Shown here piece after piece: positions 15,116 to 26,713 of a DNA stretch of 38,550 nucleotides. Location: NCBI GenBank assembly GCA_903835255.1, contig CAILMI010000032.1, positions 1 through 38,550 of the forward strand, written 5' to 3'. A program made the position numbers and the translations under genes. Under the pieces are notes generated by a model. It was given only the letters and a program-made list of their open reading frames with translations, made no database searches and was not told the DNA's origin. Source of the DNA: an uncultured Verrucomicrobia subdivision 3 bacterium. Its GTDB lineage: Bacteria > Verrucomicrobiota > Verrucomicrobiia > Limisphaerales > UBA11358. Every line of letters starts with the position of its first letter. Within the stretch, counting starts at the first letter, position 1.

Positions 15116-17538
15116 TCACAACTTGGCCGCGACCTTTTCAATCGCGTAGCATTCGATCGTGTCACCGACCTGGAATTCGCTGTAGCCTTCGATGCGGATG
15201 CCGCATTCCATGCCCGAGCGGACCTCGTTGACCTCGTCCTGAAACCGGCGGAGCGATTGCGCAATGCCCTCGTAAATAACGTCTTTGCGGCGGCGCACGC
15301 GGACTTTTCCCCGGGCAATGCGCCCGCTGGAAACCATGCAGCCGGCGACCGGCACACCCTTGGAAAGTTCAAAGACCTGCCGCACCTCCGCCACGCCCGT
15401 GATCGTCTCCCGGGCCTCAGGATCCAGCAATCCAGCCATGGCTTCCTTCACCTGATCAATCAGCTCATAGATGATCGCATACAGCTTGATCTGCACGCCG
15501 GCGTGCTTGGCCTTTTCGGCAGCGGTGCTGTCCACCCGCGTGTGAAATCCAAGGATGATCGCGCCCGAAGCCGATGCGAGCGCCACGTCGTTTTCGCTGA
15601 TGGCGCCGACATCGCTGTGCATGATTTCGAGGGAAACTTTTTGAGCCTCGATCTTGTTGAGCGCCTCGACGATGGCCTCGACCGAGCCTTGGGTATCGGC
15701 CTTGACCACCACCTTGAGCGCCTTGCTCTGGTTGGCGGCCAGCGTGGCGAAAAGGTTTTCCAGCGTGACCTTTTTGCTTTCATGGCCGTCAGCACGGTCT
15801 TTGAGAAAACGCTCTTCCGCCTTGGCGCGCGCGGCTTTTTCGTCCTCCACGACGATGAATTCCCGGCCGGCATCCGGCACGCCGTTCAACCCCAGCACCC
15901 GCACCGCCACGGAGGGGCCGGCCTGCTTGAGCCGCTGGCCTTCCTCGTTGATCAGGGCGCGCACGCGCCCGTAAAATTCCCCGCACAAAATAATATCCCC
16001 CACATGCAGCGTGCCCTTGCGGACGAGCACGGTGGCGGTCGGGCCTCCGGGCTCCACGCCGGACTCAATGACGTTGCCCTTGGCATTGCGTTCGGGGTTG
16101 GCCTTGAGCTCCAGCAATTCAGCCTGAAGCAAGATCATCTCCAGCAGTTTGTCCACCCCCACCTTGGTCAGCGCCGAAACATCCACGAAAATCGTTTCAC
16201 CGCCCCAATCGTCCGGCACCAGGCCCTTTTCCTGAAGCTGCTGGCGCACCTTCATGGGGTTCGCATTCGGATGGTCTATCTTGTTGACCGCGACCAGAAT
16301 CGGAACCTTCGCCGCCTTCGCATGGCTCAGCGCCTCCAGCGTCTGCGGCATGACGCCGTCATTGGCGGCGACCACCAGCACCACGATGTCGGTGACATTG
16401 GCGCCCCGGGCGCGCATGGAGCTGAACGCGGCATGACCCGGCGTGTCGAGAAAAGTGATTTGAGCCAGGCCTTTTTTCGGGTCGGGATGGGGGACGGAAA
16501 TCGTGTAGGCGCCGATGTGCTGGGTGATGCCGCCGGATTCACCTGAGGCAACGTTCGCCTTGCGGATCACGTCCAGCAGGGAGGTTTTGCCATGGTCAAC
16601 GTGGCCCATGATGGTGACCACCGGCGCGCGCGGCTTGAGATCTTCCGGCTTGTCCTCCGTGTCCACTTCCAACTCCAAAACCGGCTTGTGAACCACACCG
16701 GCACCCCGGTCGCGCTTCTCCACTTCAAAACGGAACCCGTATTTAGCGCATAACTGCTGGGCGATTTTTTCGTCCACGGTCTGATTGACCGTCGCAAAAA
16801 CACCCAAACCCATCAGATCCGCGATGATTTTGAAGGGCTTCTGCTTGAGCTGGGTCGCTAGCTCGCGCACCACGATCGGCGGCTTGATAATGATGATCTC
16901 GCCGCCGACTGGGGCGATAAATTTGGGAGCCTGGGGGGCCGCCGGTTTGGCCGGCTCACGGGTCGCCGTCGCGCCCGGACGGGCGCCGAAAGCCTGGCGC
17001 TGACCCGGACCACCCGGGCGAAAATCGCCCCGCGCGGGAGCACCGGGCCGGGGGGGGGCATTTTGGCCAAACCGGGCTTTTCACTGCCGCGCGGCTGCGG
17101 ACGGGGGGCTAGCTGGATGAATCCTACTTTGTCGCCGATTTTTGCTACGGGCGGTGCGGCGGGAGTGATGGGGACGACAGGAATCGAGGGCTCCTCGGCC
17201 TTGACCTGCGGAGCGGGAGATTCCACTTCCGTCGCCGGGGTCAGTTCGGGGAGGGGTTCCGGCTCGGGCGCTGGCGGCGGCGGCGGGGCGGTGATCAGGA
17301 TGATTTTCTCTTCGACGGGCGCCGGCTTGGGCGGCTCCGGCGGGGCCTTTGGCGCCAGCCGGGCGGCGACCTCGGGATAACTCTTGAGCAGCTCTTCTTC
17401 CAGCCACTCGGCGCTGATCTTATCCAGCGAGCTGGACGCCACCTTGGCGGCGGCAATGCCCAGCAACTTGGCCTTGGCGATGATTTCCTTGTTCTCCAGG
17501 CCGAGCTTCTTCGAAATGTCGTAAATCCGAACGGGCAT
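15116..17538 (-). CDS. infB: Translation initiation factor IF-2, frameshifted at a C9 run in this sequence
   Basis: The start at 17538 gives the IF2 N-terminal domain ([20 protein letters not shown]), then a Pro/Ala/Glu-rich linker. The frame breaks at nine C's (G's on plus, 17050-17058) just after LAKM-PPP. Adding one C restores [19 protein letters not shown] and leads through [14 protein letters not shown] into the second IF2_N region, giving about 807 residues. The GTPase domain shows GHVDHGKT (G1), DTPGHAAF (G3) and NKIDHP (G4), followed by domains II-IV ending at 15116. IF-2 delivers fMet-tRNA to the 30S P site. Because the gene is essential, the deficit is most likely a sequencing/assembly error or a slippage-prone tract, not inactivation. 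It lies 91 nt downstream of nusA; no ylxR gene intervenes. Confidence 0.93.
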
Positions 17539-17629
17539 AATTTTTTTGCGGCATCACCGACCCATTCATGCGATCGGCCTTCATGGCTCAATTCGCACCA
17601 GCAAACGCTGTTCGGTCGGCGTCATCCAA

Positions 17630-18910
17630 TCAACTTTTCGGAGGCGTTTCAACGGCCGGCAACAACCGGCGGTCTGCCTCTGCGCGCGCGGCGCCTAAAA
17701 CCGCTGCCGCGCTCTCACCGATCTGAGGAATCTCCGCAATGTCAGCGGGTTCGGCTGACAGCAAATCCTCGATCCGGGTCAGCCCGGCATGGACCAATGC
17801 ATCGGCCTGTTCGCGGGTCACACCCGGAATGGAGGCGAGCTGTTCCACCGCCTCGGCCACCTTCTCCTCAAAGCCCTTCGTGACAATGTGCTCGGCATCA
17901 ATGTCCACTTCCCAACCCGTCAAACGGGCGGTCAGCCGCGCGTTCTGCCCGCGCTTGCCGATGGCCAGCGACAGCTGGTCTTCACCCACCATGATTTTCA
18001 CCCGGTGACGGACCTCATCCAGCGTGATGGTCTTCAGCTGGGCCGGCTCCAGCGCCTTGGTGATGAACGTTTTGACGTCCGCCGACCACGGAATCACGTC
18101 CACTTTCTCATTGTTGAGTTCGCGGACGATATTTTTGACGCGTTGCCCGCGCATGCCCACGCAGGCGCCGACCGGATCCACTTTCGGGTCGCGGGAATAC
18201 ACGGCCATCTTTGTGCGGAAACCGGGTTCCCGGGCGATGCCTTTGATCTCAATGGTGCCATCGTTGATTTCAGAGACTTCCAGCTGAAACAGCTTGATGA
18301 TGAAGCGCGGGTCGGCGCGGGACAGGATGATCTCCGGCCCGTGCGGACCCTCCTCCACGGCCTTGACATAGCAGCGGATGCGTTCACCCACCTGATACTC
18401 CTCGGTGGGCACCCGTTCGCGGTTCGGCAGCAGCGCCTCGTATTTGCCCAGATCCAAAATCACGTCCGAACGCTCAAACCGGCGCACCGTGCCGCTGATG
18501 ATGTCGCCGACGCGATCCTTGAACTCGGTGAAGATGAGGGCTTTTTCCGCCTGGCGGATTTTCTGCATCAACGCCTGCTTGGCAAACTGGGATGCAACCC
18601 GGCCAAATCCAGTGGGGGTGACCTCCTTCTCAATCTCGTCGCCGACCTTGGCGTCGGACTTGATGCGCCGCGCGTCGAACACGGAAATCTGGTCGTGCTG
18701 CGAGATGACCTTTTCGGAGACGATCAGCTTGGCAAACGCCTTGATGTCGCCGGTCTTGGGGTCGGTGACGACGCGCAGGTCCCGGGCCGGGCCGACCGCT
18801 TTTTTGGCGGCCGACAGCATGGCTTCCTGCACCGCCGCGACAAGGACGTCACGGCTGATGCCTTTTTCCCGTTCGTAAAATTCCAAACCCGCTAAAATTT
18901 CTGCATTCAT
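17630..18910 (-). CDS. nusA: Transcription termination/antitermination factor NusA
   Basis: 426 aa. Domains in order: the N-terminal RNA-polymerase-binding domain (1-~125, MNAEILAGLEFYEREKGI), S1 (about 132-200, GDIISGTVRRFERSDVILDL), KH1 with DPVGACVGMRGQRVKNIV and KH2 with LAIGKRGQNARLTARLTGW, and a C-terminal helix-hairpin-helix region (about 350-415, LASIPGVTREQADALVHAG). It stimulates pausing and intrinsic termination and acts in antitermination complexes. It heads the nusA-infB block. The usual upstream rimP is absent; rho lies upstream instead, with a predicted promoter and terminator-like leader between (18950-19052). Confidence 0.96.
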   Translation of the reverse strand: MNAEILAGLEFYEREKGISRDVLVAAVQEAMLSAAKKAVGPARDLRVVTDPKTGDIKAFAKLIVSEKVISQHDQISVFDARRIKSDAKVGDEIEKEVTPTGFGRVASQFAKQALMQKIRQAEKALIFTEFKDRVGDIISGTVRRFERSDVILDLGKYEALLPNRERVPTEEYQVGERIRCYVKAVEEGPHGPEIILSRADPRFIIKLFQLEVSEINDGTIEIKGIAREPGFRTKMAVYSRDPKVDPVGACVGMRGQRVKNIVRELNNEKVDVIPWSADVKTFITKALEPAQLKTITLDEVRHRVKIMVGEDQLSLAIGKRGQNARLTARLTGWEVDIDAEHIVTKGFEEKVAEAVEQLASIPGVTREQADALVHAGLTRIEDLLSAEPADIAEIPQIGESAAAVLGAARAEADRRLLPAVETPPKS

Positions 18911-18949
18911 AGCTCAATTAGCTCAACCCGGCGTCTGCATGTGGCGAAC

Positions 18950-18980
18950 AAAAAAGCCGGAGATGTGGTATCATCCGACT
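18950..18980 (-). terminator. Intrinsic terminator / candidate attenuator in the nusA leader
   Basis: On the minus strand the stem AGTCGGATG / CATCTCCGGCT (imperfect, two unpaired bases) is followed by six T's (18950-18955). It lies 40 nt before the nusA start and about 40-65 nt after the predicted transcription start. It may stop rho readthrough, or act as an attenuator for nusA because the only strong promoter-like sequence lies upstream of it. Confidence 0.6.
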
Positions 18981-18985
18981 TTCGC

Positions 18986-19000
18986 GCTGGCCGAACCAGC
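18986..19000 (-). promoter_or_regulatory. Small hairpin in the nusA leader
   Basis: GCTGG-TTCGG-CCAGC on the minus strand: a perfect 5-bp stem with a 5-nt loop, lying between the predicted transcription start and the terminator-like hairpin. The two adjacent hairpins resemble a leader that can pause polymerase before a terminator. Confidence 0.4.
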
Positions 19001-19023
19001 AAACTTTACCGTTCTAGGGGCAG

Positions 19024-19052
19024 AATGTAGTTTTCTCGGCGACCCTCGTCAA
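19024..19052 (-). promoter_or_regulatory. Predicted sigma-70-type promoter of the nusA operon
   Basis: On the minus strand the -35 TTGACG (19047-19052) is separated by 17 nt from the -10 TACATT (19024-19029). Predicted transcription would start near 19017, giving a leader of about 107 nt before the nusA ATG at 18910. Five of six -35 bases and four of six -10 bases match consensus, with ideal spacing. Confidence 0.55.
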
Positions 19053-19144
19053 GCGCAATCAACCCCCTGAAAAAGGCCCCCCAATCCTAAGCCCCCCCAT
19101 GCTAGAAAGCCGGACTAGGGGAACGACGGACGCCTTCCTGAGGC

Positions 19145-20662
19145 TCAGCTCACGCTCATGCCGAGCAGGAATTCAATGTTGCTGCGGTATTTTTTGAGTT
19201 TCCCCAATAAAAGCTCCATCGCCTCGACCGGCGGCACCCCCGTCAACGCACGCCGCAAGAGGACCACGCGGCTGTATTCGTCCGGGTGATAGAGCAGCTC
19301 CTCCTTGCGCGTGCCAGAGCGCTCGACGTTGATGGACGGGAAAATGCGGCGGTCCACCAGGCCCCGGTCCAGATGCACCTCCATGTTGCCGGTGCCCTTG
19401 AATTCCTCAAAAATGACTTCATCCATGCGGCTGCCGGTATCCACCAGCGCCGTGGCAATGATGGTGAGCGAGCCGCCTTCCTCGATGTTGCGCGCCGCGC
19501 CGAAAAAGCGTTTCGGCTTGTGCAGCGCATTCGCATCCACGCCGCCGGACAGGATCTTGCCGGAATGCGGCTGCACCGTGTTGTAGGCGCGGGCCAGGCG
19601 CGTGATGGAATCCAGCAGAATCACCACGTCGCGCTTGTGCTCAATCATGCGCTTGGCCTTTTCGATGACCATTTCCGCCACCTGCACATGCCGCTCCGGC
19701 GGCTCGTCAAACGTGGAACTGATGACTTCCGCGCCCCGGCAGGAACGCTCCATGTCCGTGACCTCCTCCGGGCGTTCGTCGATGAGCAAGATGAACAGAT
19801 AAGTCTCCGGGTTGTTCTTCAGGATGGCGTTGGCCATCTTCTGCATCAACACCGTCTTGCCCGTGCGCGGCGGGGCCACGATCAATCCGCGCGTGCCCTT
19901 GCCAATCGGGCATACCAGGTCCAGCACGCGCGTGTTCAACTCTTCCGGGGTGGTCTCGAGAATGAACCGCCGGTTGGGAAATAGCGGCGTCAGATTCTCA
20001 AAATGCGTCTTGTCCTTGGCCTTGTCCGGCTCCTCGCCGTCGACCGCCTCCACCTTGAGCAACGCAAAAAACTTTTCCTTTTCCTTGGGCGGACGGATCT
20101 GGCCGGCGATCAGGTTGCCGGTCTGCAGATCGAACCGGCGGATCTGCGACGGGGAAATATAGATGTCCTCCGGGCACGGCAGATAATTGAAGCTCTGCGA
20201 GCGGAGGAACCCAAAGCCTTCCGGCAGGACTTCCAGCACCCCCTCGGAAAACAGCACCCCCGCGCGCTCGGCATTCTTTTGCAGGATATGAAAGATCACC
20301 TCGTGCTTGCGCATCGTACCAAAATTCTCCACCCCCAGCTCGCGCGCCATGTTGTTGAGCTCGGTCATCTGCATCGCCTGAAGCTTGGCGATGTTGATCG
20401 AGGCGGCAATCTTGTCGCGCTGATGCCCGCGCCGATCCTCCGCCGGCGGCTCTTCACGGTCATGGGTCGGCTCCACCGGGGTGGACGGCGGCTGCAGCGC
20501 CGAGGAATCCTGGGCGGACGGGGCGTCTCCGGTGGCGGGATTGAATTCCGCTGCCTGCAATTCCGGCGCCATTCCCGCAGACGACTCCTCCAGAGCCGCG
20601 GCTTTGACGGATGCTTTGGAGGGGGCTTTTAACTTGGGTTTCTTGATAGGGACTTTGGCCAT
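19145..20662 (-). CDS. rho: Transcription termination factor Rho
   Basis: 505 aa from ATG at 20662 ([16 protein letters not shown]). The open frame continues to 20752, but those 30 residues are not Rho-like. Residues 1-~90 are a Lys/Ala/Pro/Glu-rich, probably disordered extension. Then come the Rho N-terminal helical domain ([20 protein letters not shown]), the RNA-binding cold-shock-like domain ([20 protein letters not shown], then [12 protein letters not shown]), and the RecA-type ATPase with P-loop APPRTGKT, Walker B ([15 protein letters not shown]) and the Q/R-loop region ([12 protein letters not shown]). It is an RNA-dependent hexameric helicase that ends transcripts. It lies directly upstream of nusA on the same strand. 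Confidence 0.96.
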   Translation of the reverse strand: MAKVPIKKPKLKAPSKASVKAAALEESSAGMAPELQAAEFNPATGDAPSAQDSSALQPPSTPVEPTHDREEPPAEDRRGHQRDKIAASINIAKLQAMQMTELNNMARELGVENFGTMRKHEVIFHILQKNAERAGVLFSEGVLEVLPEGFGFLRSQSFNYLPCPEDIYISPSQIRRFDLQTGNLIAGQIRPPKEKEKFFALLKVEAVDGEEPDKAKDKTHFENLTPLFPNRRFILETTPEELNTRVLDLVCPIGKGTRGLIVAPPRTGKTVLMQKMANAILKNNPETYLFILLIDERPEEVTDMERSCRGAEVISSTFDEPPERHVQVAEMVIEKAKRMIEHKRDVVILLDSITRLARAYNTVQPHSGKILSGGVDANALHKPKRFFGAARNIEEGGSLTIIATALVDTGSRMDEVIFEEFKGTGNMEVHLDRGLVDRRIFPSINVERSGTRKEELLYHPDEYSRVVLLRRALTGVPPVEAMELLLGKLKKYRSNIEFLLGMSVS

Positions 20663-21073
20663 AAAATAAAAATAAGGGATTAATCGGTCAGTTAAACTGG
20701 CTGGAGTTTCCTGGACCTCCCGACACTCAAAAGTCGTTTTGCGGTCACGCATTGGACGGCAAACGACCGGATTGGTTCAAATTGGAGTGGTTGCCGCTGG
20801 AGCCACCGAGATTTTCCTCAAGCTACCGGGGGAAATCTTGCAGTCAGTTCGCGAACACACTGACGCACCGCCGCCGCCAAGTCAAATCCGTTTTTGTCCG
20901 TTTCCCATTTTTCCAGGGCAAGACGCCCGCCACCGCCGTTGCCAATCCACGCGTGCCGGTTTACCACGACGGCGCGCACGGAGCGACACGCCCTACCTGT
21001 CCCAAAGGTGCCAAAAACTGCCATGCTTGGGTGTCTGGGGTTCATGAGCGTTTTGCGCCCACGGCCCACCGGC
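20663..21073. other. Intergenic region between clpB and rho (rho leader/promoter region)
   Basis: No supportable gene. Short ORFs on both strands have low-complexity, GC-driven composition. It includes an inverted repeat GTCGTTTTGC (20733-20742) / GCAAACGAC (20759-20767) about 70 nt upstream of the rho start, which could form a leader hairpin. A CGGCGCGCACGG...CGCCCTACC segment (about 20969-20999) resembles the GC-rich end of the dispersed repeats. No clear promoter hexamers were found. Confidence 0.5.
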
Positions 21074-23713
<2,640 letters not shown>

Positions 23714-23900
23714 ATGCTTAATCAAATAAACTCAATCCGCGCCCCGTCAAGTCTGGGAAATCTGGGAAAGGCCACCGTGGAAGGAATCAATTCATCCGAG
23801 GACGGCGGCAGACAATTCCCGACGCGAAAACGGCCAAGGAAACCTCGGGCCACTTCGCCAACCCTGTCGGCCGCATGAAATACGGCCCCTACCGCCCGCA

Positions 23901-23962
23901 ACACCCCAATTACACCCCAATTACACCCCAATTACACCCCAATTACACCCCAATTACACCCC
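23901..23962. repeat. 11-bp tandem repeat array (ACACCCCAATT)
   Basis: Five perfect copies of ACACCCCAATT (23901-23955) followed by a partial sixth (ACACCCC). The 11-bp period is near one helical turn, so the AATT blocks recur on the same DNA face. It lies about 190 bp upstream of clpB and 430 bp upstream of icd. It is not a CRISPR array because there are no spacers. Confidence 0.95.
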
Positions 23963-23985
23963 GACTCCCTCCCTCGCCGCAGCGC

Positions 23986-24009
23986 ATTAAATTCGAACTC
24001 CGAAATAGG
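23986..24009 (+). repeat. AACCCGAATTCCGAA-type box
   Basis: Reads ATTAAATTCGAACTCCGAAATAGG, matching boxes at 1734-1756, 1891-1913 (reverse), 27848-27873, 38245-38270 and 38419-38462. It is short and degenerate. Confidence 0.55.
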
Positions 24010-24122
24010 AGTTCTCGCCAGCGTGGCAGGGTCAGCGCGCAGCGGACCTCGCCCGCGTTCAGCGGACCTCAGGAATCGGCTTGGAATAGACGCCCATAAA
24101 AGTCCCTTCCGCGCCGGTTTTT

Positions 24123-24250
24123 TACCGGTAGGGAACGCCGCGCTGCGGCGTCCCCGTCGCCGAGCGCAGCGTTAGGCGACGGAAAGCAATCAGGCAAGGC
24201 GGATGACTCACCTCGTTTGTTCCGCCCTGCCGAGCGGGGGCATCGCCGCG
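24123..24250 (-). repeat. Dispersed non-coding repeat, copy B (reverse orientation)
   Basis: Read on the minus strand it aligns with copy A. Both have GATGCCCCC at the left, then GCC TTGCCTGATTG / CTTACCTCATTG, then TTTCCGTCGCCTAACGCTGC, GGCGACGGGGACG and CAGCGCG..CTACC. The core GTCGCC..GGCGAC can form a hairpin. Copy C is at the right end of the window. Confidence 0.7.
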
Positions 24251-24389
24251 CGATGGCCTTACCTTTTCGGAGTTTGGATTAAAGTTTTTTGTCCTGCGTC
24301 CCTTGGCAAAAGACACCTCATTTCCTGCTCGCAGGATTTTCCCGGCTGGCGTAGTATCCATGCCGTTCGATCACATTTTATTAACGATT

Positions 24390-25655
24390 ATGGCTTACAA
24401 AGACGTCACCCCGCCCGCCGGCGGAAAGATCACCATCGCCAACGGCACGCTCACTGTTCCGGAGAACCCCGTCATTCCGTTCATCCGCGGCGACGGCACC
24501 GGTCCGGACATCTGGGCCGCCAGCGTGCGGGTGCTGGATGCGGCGGTGCAAAAGGCCTATCGCGGCCAGCGGAAGATCTCCTGGTTCGAGGTGTTCGCCG
24601 GCGAAGAGAGCTTCAAGAAATTCAACAACTGGCTGCCGGACGACACCGTGGCGGCGTTCAAGGAATATCTCGTGGGCATCAAAGGCCCGCTGACCACGCC
24701 CGTCGGCGGCGGCATCCGCTCCCTCAACGTCGCCCTGCGTCAGATGCTCGACCTCTACGTCTGCCTGCGCCCGGTGCAATGGTTCACCGGAGTCCCCTCG
24801 CCGGTGAAGCACCCGGAAAAGGTCGAGATGGTCATCTTCCGCGAGAACACGGAGGACATCTATGCGGGCATTGATTTCGAAGCCGGCCAGGAAGCCGCGC
24901 TCAAGACGATCGAGTTTCTCAAGACCACCTTCCCCAAGGATTTTAAAAAAATCCGCTTTGGAGAGACGCCCGAGGTCGTCGGCATCGGCATCAAACCCGT
25001 CTCCAAGACCGGCACCCAGCGCCTGTTCCGCTCGGCCATGCAGTACGCCATCGCCAACCGGCGCAAGTCGGTAACCATTGTCCACAAGGGCAACATCATG
25101 AAGTTCACCGAGGGCGGCTTCCGCGACTGGAGCTATGAGCTGGCCAAGAGCGAATTCGGGGCGGTGGAAATCGACGGCGGCCCGTGGTGCAAGATTCCCG
25201 AAGGCAAGCCCGGGGCGGGCCTGGTCATCAAGGATTCCATCGCGGACATCGCCCTGCAACAGGTGCTGACGCGCCCGACCGATTTTGATGTGATCGCCAC
25301 GCTGAACCTGAACGGGGATTATTTGAGCGACGCGCTGGCGGCGCAGGTGGGAGGGATCGGCATCGCTCCCGGCGGCAACATCAACTACTTGACCGGCCAC
25401 GCCATTTTTGAAGCCACGCACGGGACCGCGCCCAAGTACGCCAACAAGGACCAGGTCAATCCCGGCTCGGTGGTGTTGAGCGGGGAGATGATGCTGCGCT
25501 ATCTGGGGTGGACCGAGGCGGCGGATCTGATCCTCAAAGGATTGAACGGGGCGATTTCCAGCAAGCGCGTGACCTACGACTTCGCCCGCCAGATGGAAGG
25601 CGCGACGGAGATCAAATGCTCCGCGTTTGGCGACAATATCATCGCGCACATGTAA
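24390..25655 (+). CDS. icd: Isocitrate dehydrogenase (NADP-dependent, E. coli-type)
   Basis: 421 aa from ATG at 24390 ([19 protein letters not shown]); an upstream in-frame extension is not Icd-like. It shows the substrate loop [13 protein letters not shown] (the Ser equivalent to the E. coli AceK phosphorylation site is present), [12 protein letters not shown], the metal-binding segment [24 protein letters not shown], and the cofactor loop [17 protein letters not shown]. The Lys-Tyr pair in that loop matches NADP-specific enzymes. It oxidatively decarboxylates isocitrate to 2-oxoglutarate in the TCA cycle. It is monocistronic, ending at a strong terminator. Confidence 0.96.
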   Translation: MAYKDVTPPAGGKITIANGTLTVPENPVIPFIRGDGTGPDIWAASVRVLDAAVQKAYRGQRKISWFEVFAGEESFKKFNNWLPDDTVAAFKEYLVGIKGPLTTPVGGGIRSLNVALRQMLDLYVCLRPVQWFTGVPSPVKHPEKVEMVIFRENTEDIYAGIDFEAGQEAALKTIEFLKTTFPKDFKKIRFGETPEVVGIGIKPVSKTGTQRLFRSAMQYAIANRRKSVTIVHKGNIMKFTEGGFRDWSYELAKSEFGAVEIDGGPWCKIPEGKPGAGLVIKDSIADIALQQVLTRPTDFDVIATLNLNGDYLSDALAAQVGGIGIAPGGNINYLTGHAIFEATHGTAPKYANKDQVNPGSVVLSGEMMLRYLGWTEAADLILKGLNGAISSKRVTYDFARQMEGATEIKCSAFGDNIIAHM

Positions 25656-25677
25656 GCTTTCGAAACTATTCTGCATC

Positions 25678-25712
25678 ACGGGCGGGCCCTTGCGGTTCGC
25701 CCGTTTTGTTTT
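25678..25712 (+). terminator. Intrinsic terminator after icd
   Basis: A perfect 7-bp stem ACGGGCG / CGCCCGT around a 13-nt loop is followed by TTTTGTTTT. It starts 22 nt after the icd stop codon. Confidence 0.88.
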
Positions 25713-25752
25713 ACAGCCAAGCGGCAGCTTCGCCGCCCCGGACAGGGAATAA

Positions 25753-26661
25753 ATGAACTGGATTGTCGCCACATTATTATCTGCGCTATTCCTCGGCCTC
25801 TACGACCTGTGCACCAAGCACGCGGTGCGGGAAAATGCGGTGCTGCCGGTCCTTTTTTTCAGCACCCTGACAGGGGCGTCCGTGTGGCTGGGGCTCCTGC
25901 TGGCGCAGGCGGTCCATCCGGGGATGCTGCCGGCGGCACTGGTCACGGACCCGCTCACGTGGAAACAGCATCTGCAGCTGCTCTTAAAGTCCACCATCGT
26001 CGCCGTCTCCTGGCTGGGAACTTTTCTGGCCTTAAAGCATCTGCCGCTCTCGCTCGGCGCCCCTGTCCGAGCCATGAGCCCGGCGCTCACCCTGTTCGGC
26101 GCCATCCTGCTTTTAGGCGAGCGCCCGACCTGGCTGGAAATGGTCGGGATCACGACCACGCTGGGGTCGTTTGTCGGATTGTCATTGGTGGGCCGGAGAG
26201 AAGGGGTGCATTTCCGCCGGAACCGCTGGTTCTGGTTTCTCCTGGGCGGGATGCTCTTTGGCGCGGTGAGCTCCCTCTACGACCGGTACCTTCTCGACAC
26301 ACTGCGATTCTCCGTGCCGACGGTGCAATGCTGGTTTTCCATTTATTTAGTGCTCCTCTTCACCCCGCTCGCGCTCGCATGGAAATGGCGGCTGTGGAAG
26401 CGGGACCTATTTCACTGGCGCTGGAGCGTACCGTGCATCGCCCTCGCGCTGCTGGTCGCCGACTACGCCTATTTCTGGGCGCTCGGGAATCCGGACGGGC
26501 TCGTGTCGCTCGTCATGAGCCTGCGCCGCGCCAGCACGCTCGTGGCCTTCGGCGGCGGACTGCTGTTCTTCGGCGAACTCAACGGCTGGCGAAAGCTTCC
26601 CGCCGTCCTCGGCATTCTCGTCGGCATCGCGCTGACCCTCTGCGGCCGGCCGGGGCACTGA
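25753..26661 (+). CDS. EamA/DMT-superfamily transporter
   Basis: 302 aa with about ten hydrophobic segments in two similar halves (each ~140 aa), as in EamA-domain members of the drug/metabolite transporter superfamily. Recognisable bits are LSLGAPVRAMSPALTLFGAILLLGERPTWLEMVGI, the typical end of the first EamA repeat, and GLVSLVMSLRRASTLVAFGGGLLFFGEL, the matching end of the second. It acts in the inner membrane as an exporter or permease of unknown small molecules. A GGGA Shine-Dalgarno-like sequence lies just before the ATG. The icd terminator separates it from icd. Confidence 0.88.
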   Translation: MNWIVATLLSALFLGLYDLCTKHAVRENAVLPVLFFSTLTGASVWLGLLLAQAVHPGMLPAALVTDPLTWKQHLQLLLKSTIVAVSWLGTFLALKHLPLSLGAPVRAMSPALTLFGAILLLGERPTWLEMVGITTTLGSFVGLSLVGRREGVHFRRNRWFWFLLGGMLFGAVSSLYDRYLLDTLRFSVPTVQCWFSIYLVLLFTPLALAWKWRLWKRDLFHWRWSVPCIALALLVADYAYFWALGNPDGLVSLVMSLRRASTLVAFGGGLLFFGELNGWRKLPAVLGILVGIALTLCGRPGH

Positions 26662-26713
26662 AAAACCGGATGGTAGCAAGGGCGTAGAATCACCGACCAC
26701 AGATTTGAACGGT

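Larger units (their letters stand above)
23714..24389. other. Divergent clpB/icd intergenic region, repeat-rich
   Basis: 676 nt without a convincing gene. From left to right it holds the clpB upstream region, with a TTGACG hexamer on the minus strand about 35 nt before the start but a poor -10. It then holds the 11-bp tandem array (23901-23962), a CGAACTCCGAAATAGG box (23991-24009), the direct repeat CAGCGGACCTC (24040-24050 and 24060-24070), a small CCGGT-T5-ACCGG hairpin near 24115 and repeat copy B. Confidence 0.6.

Noticed and set aside
15077-16546. 489-aa open frame on the plus strand opposite infB
   Set aside because: Composition (His/Arg/Asp-rich, repeats of HH and RD) is the mirror of GC-rich codon use in infB; no domain.
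17050-17058. Programmed ribosomal frameshift in infB as an established fact
   Set aside because: A homopolymer alone is not proof; no stimulatory structure was evident and sequencing error explains it more simply.
17789-18895. 368-aa open frame opposite nusA, and similar long frames at 13776-15020, 20894-22120, 10218-11312 and 4203-5480
   Set aside because: All lie antisense to firmly identified genes and have shadow-like composition.
18950-19017. tRNA gene in the rho-nusA gap
   Set aside because: The GCCGGAGA-like segment on the plus strand prompted a check, but no T-loop, anticodon arm or acceptor pairing could be built.
20818-21069. 83-aa ORF after clpB on the minus strand
   Set aside because: Gly/Arg-rich start and repeat-like sequence; no family resemblance or coupling evidence strong enough to call a gene.
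23714-23880. CIRCE or heat-shock operator upstream of clpB
   Set aside because: No TTAGCACTC-N9-GAGTGCTAA or close variant is present; only an isolated TTGACG is seen.
23901-23962. CRISPR array
   Set aside because: The units are directly adjacent, 11 bp, with no spacers and no cas genes.
24381-25772. 463-aa open frame on the minus strand opposite icd
   Set aside because: Exact antisense shadow of icd with no recognisable motif.
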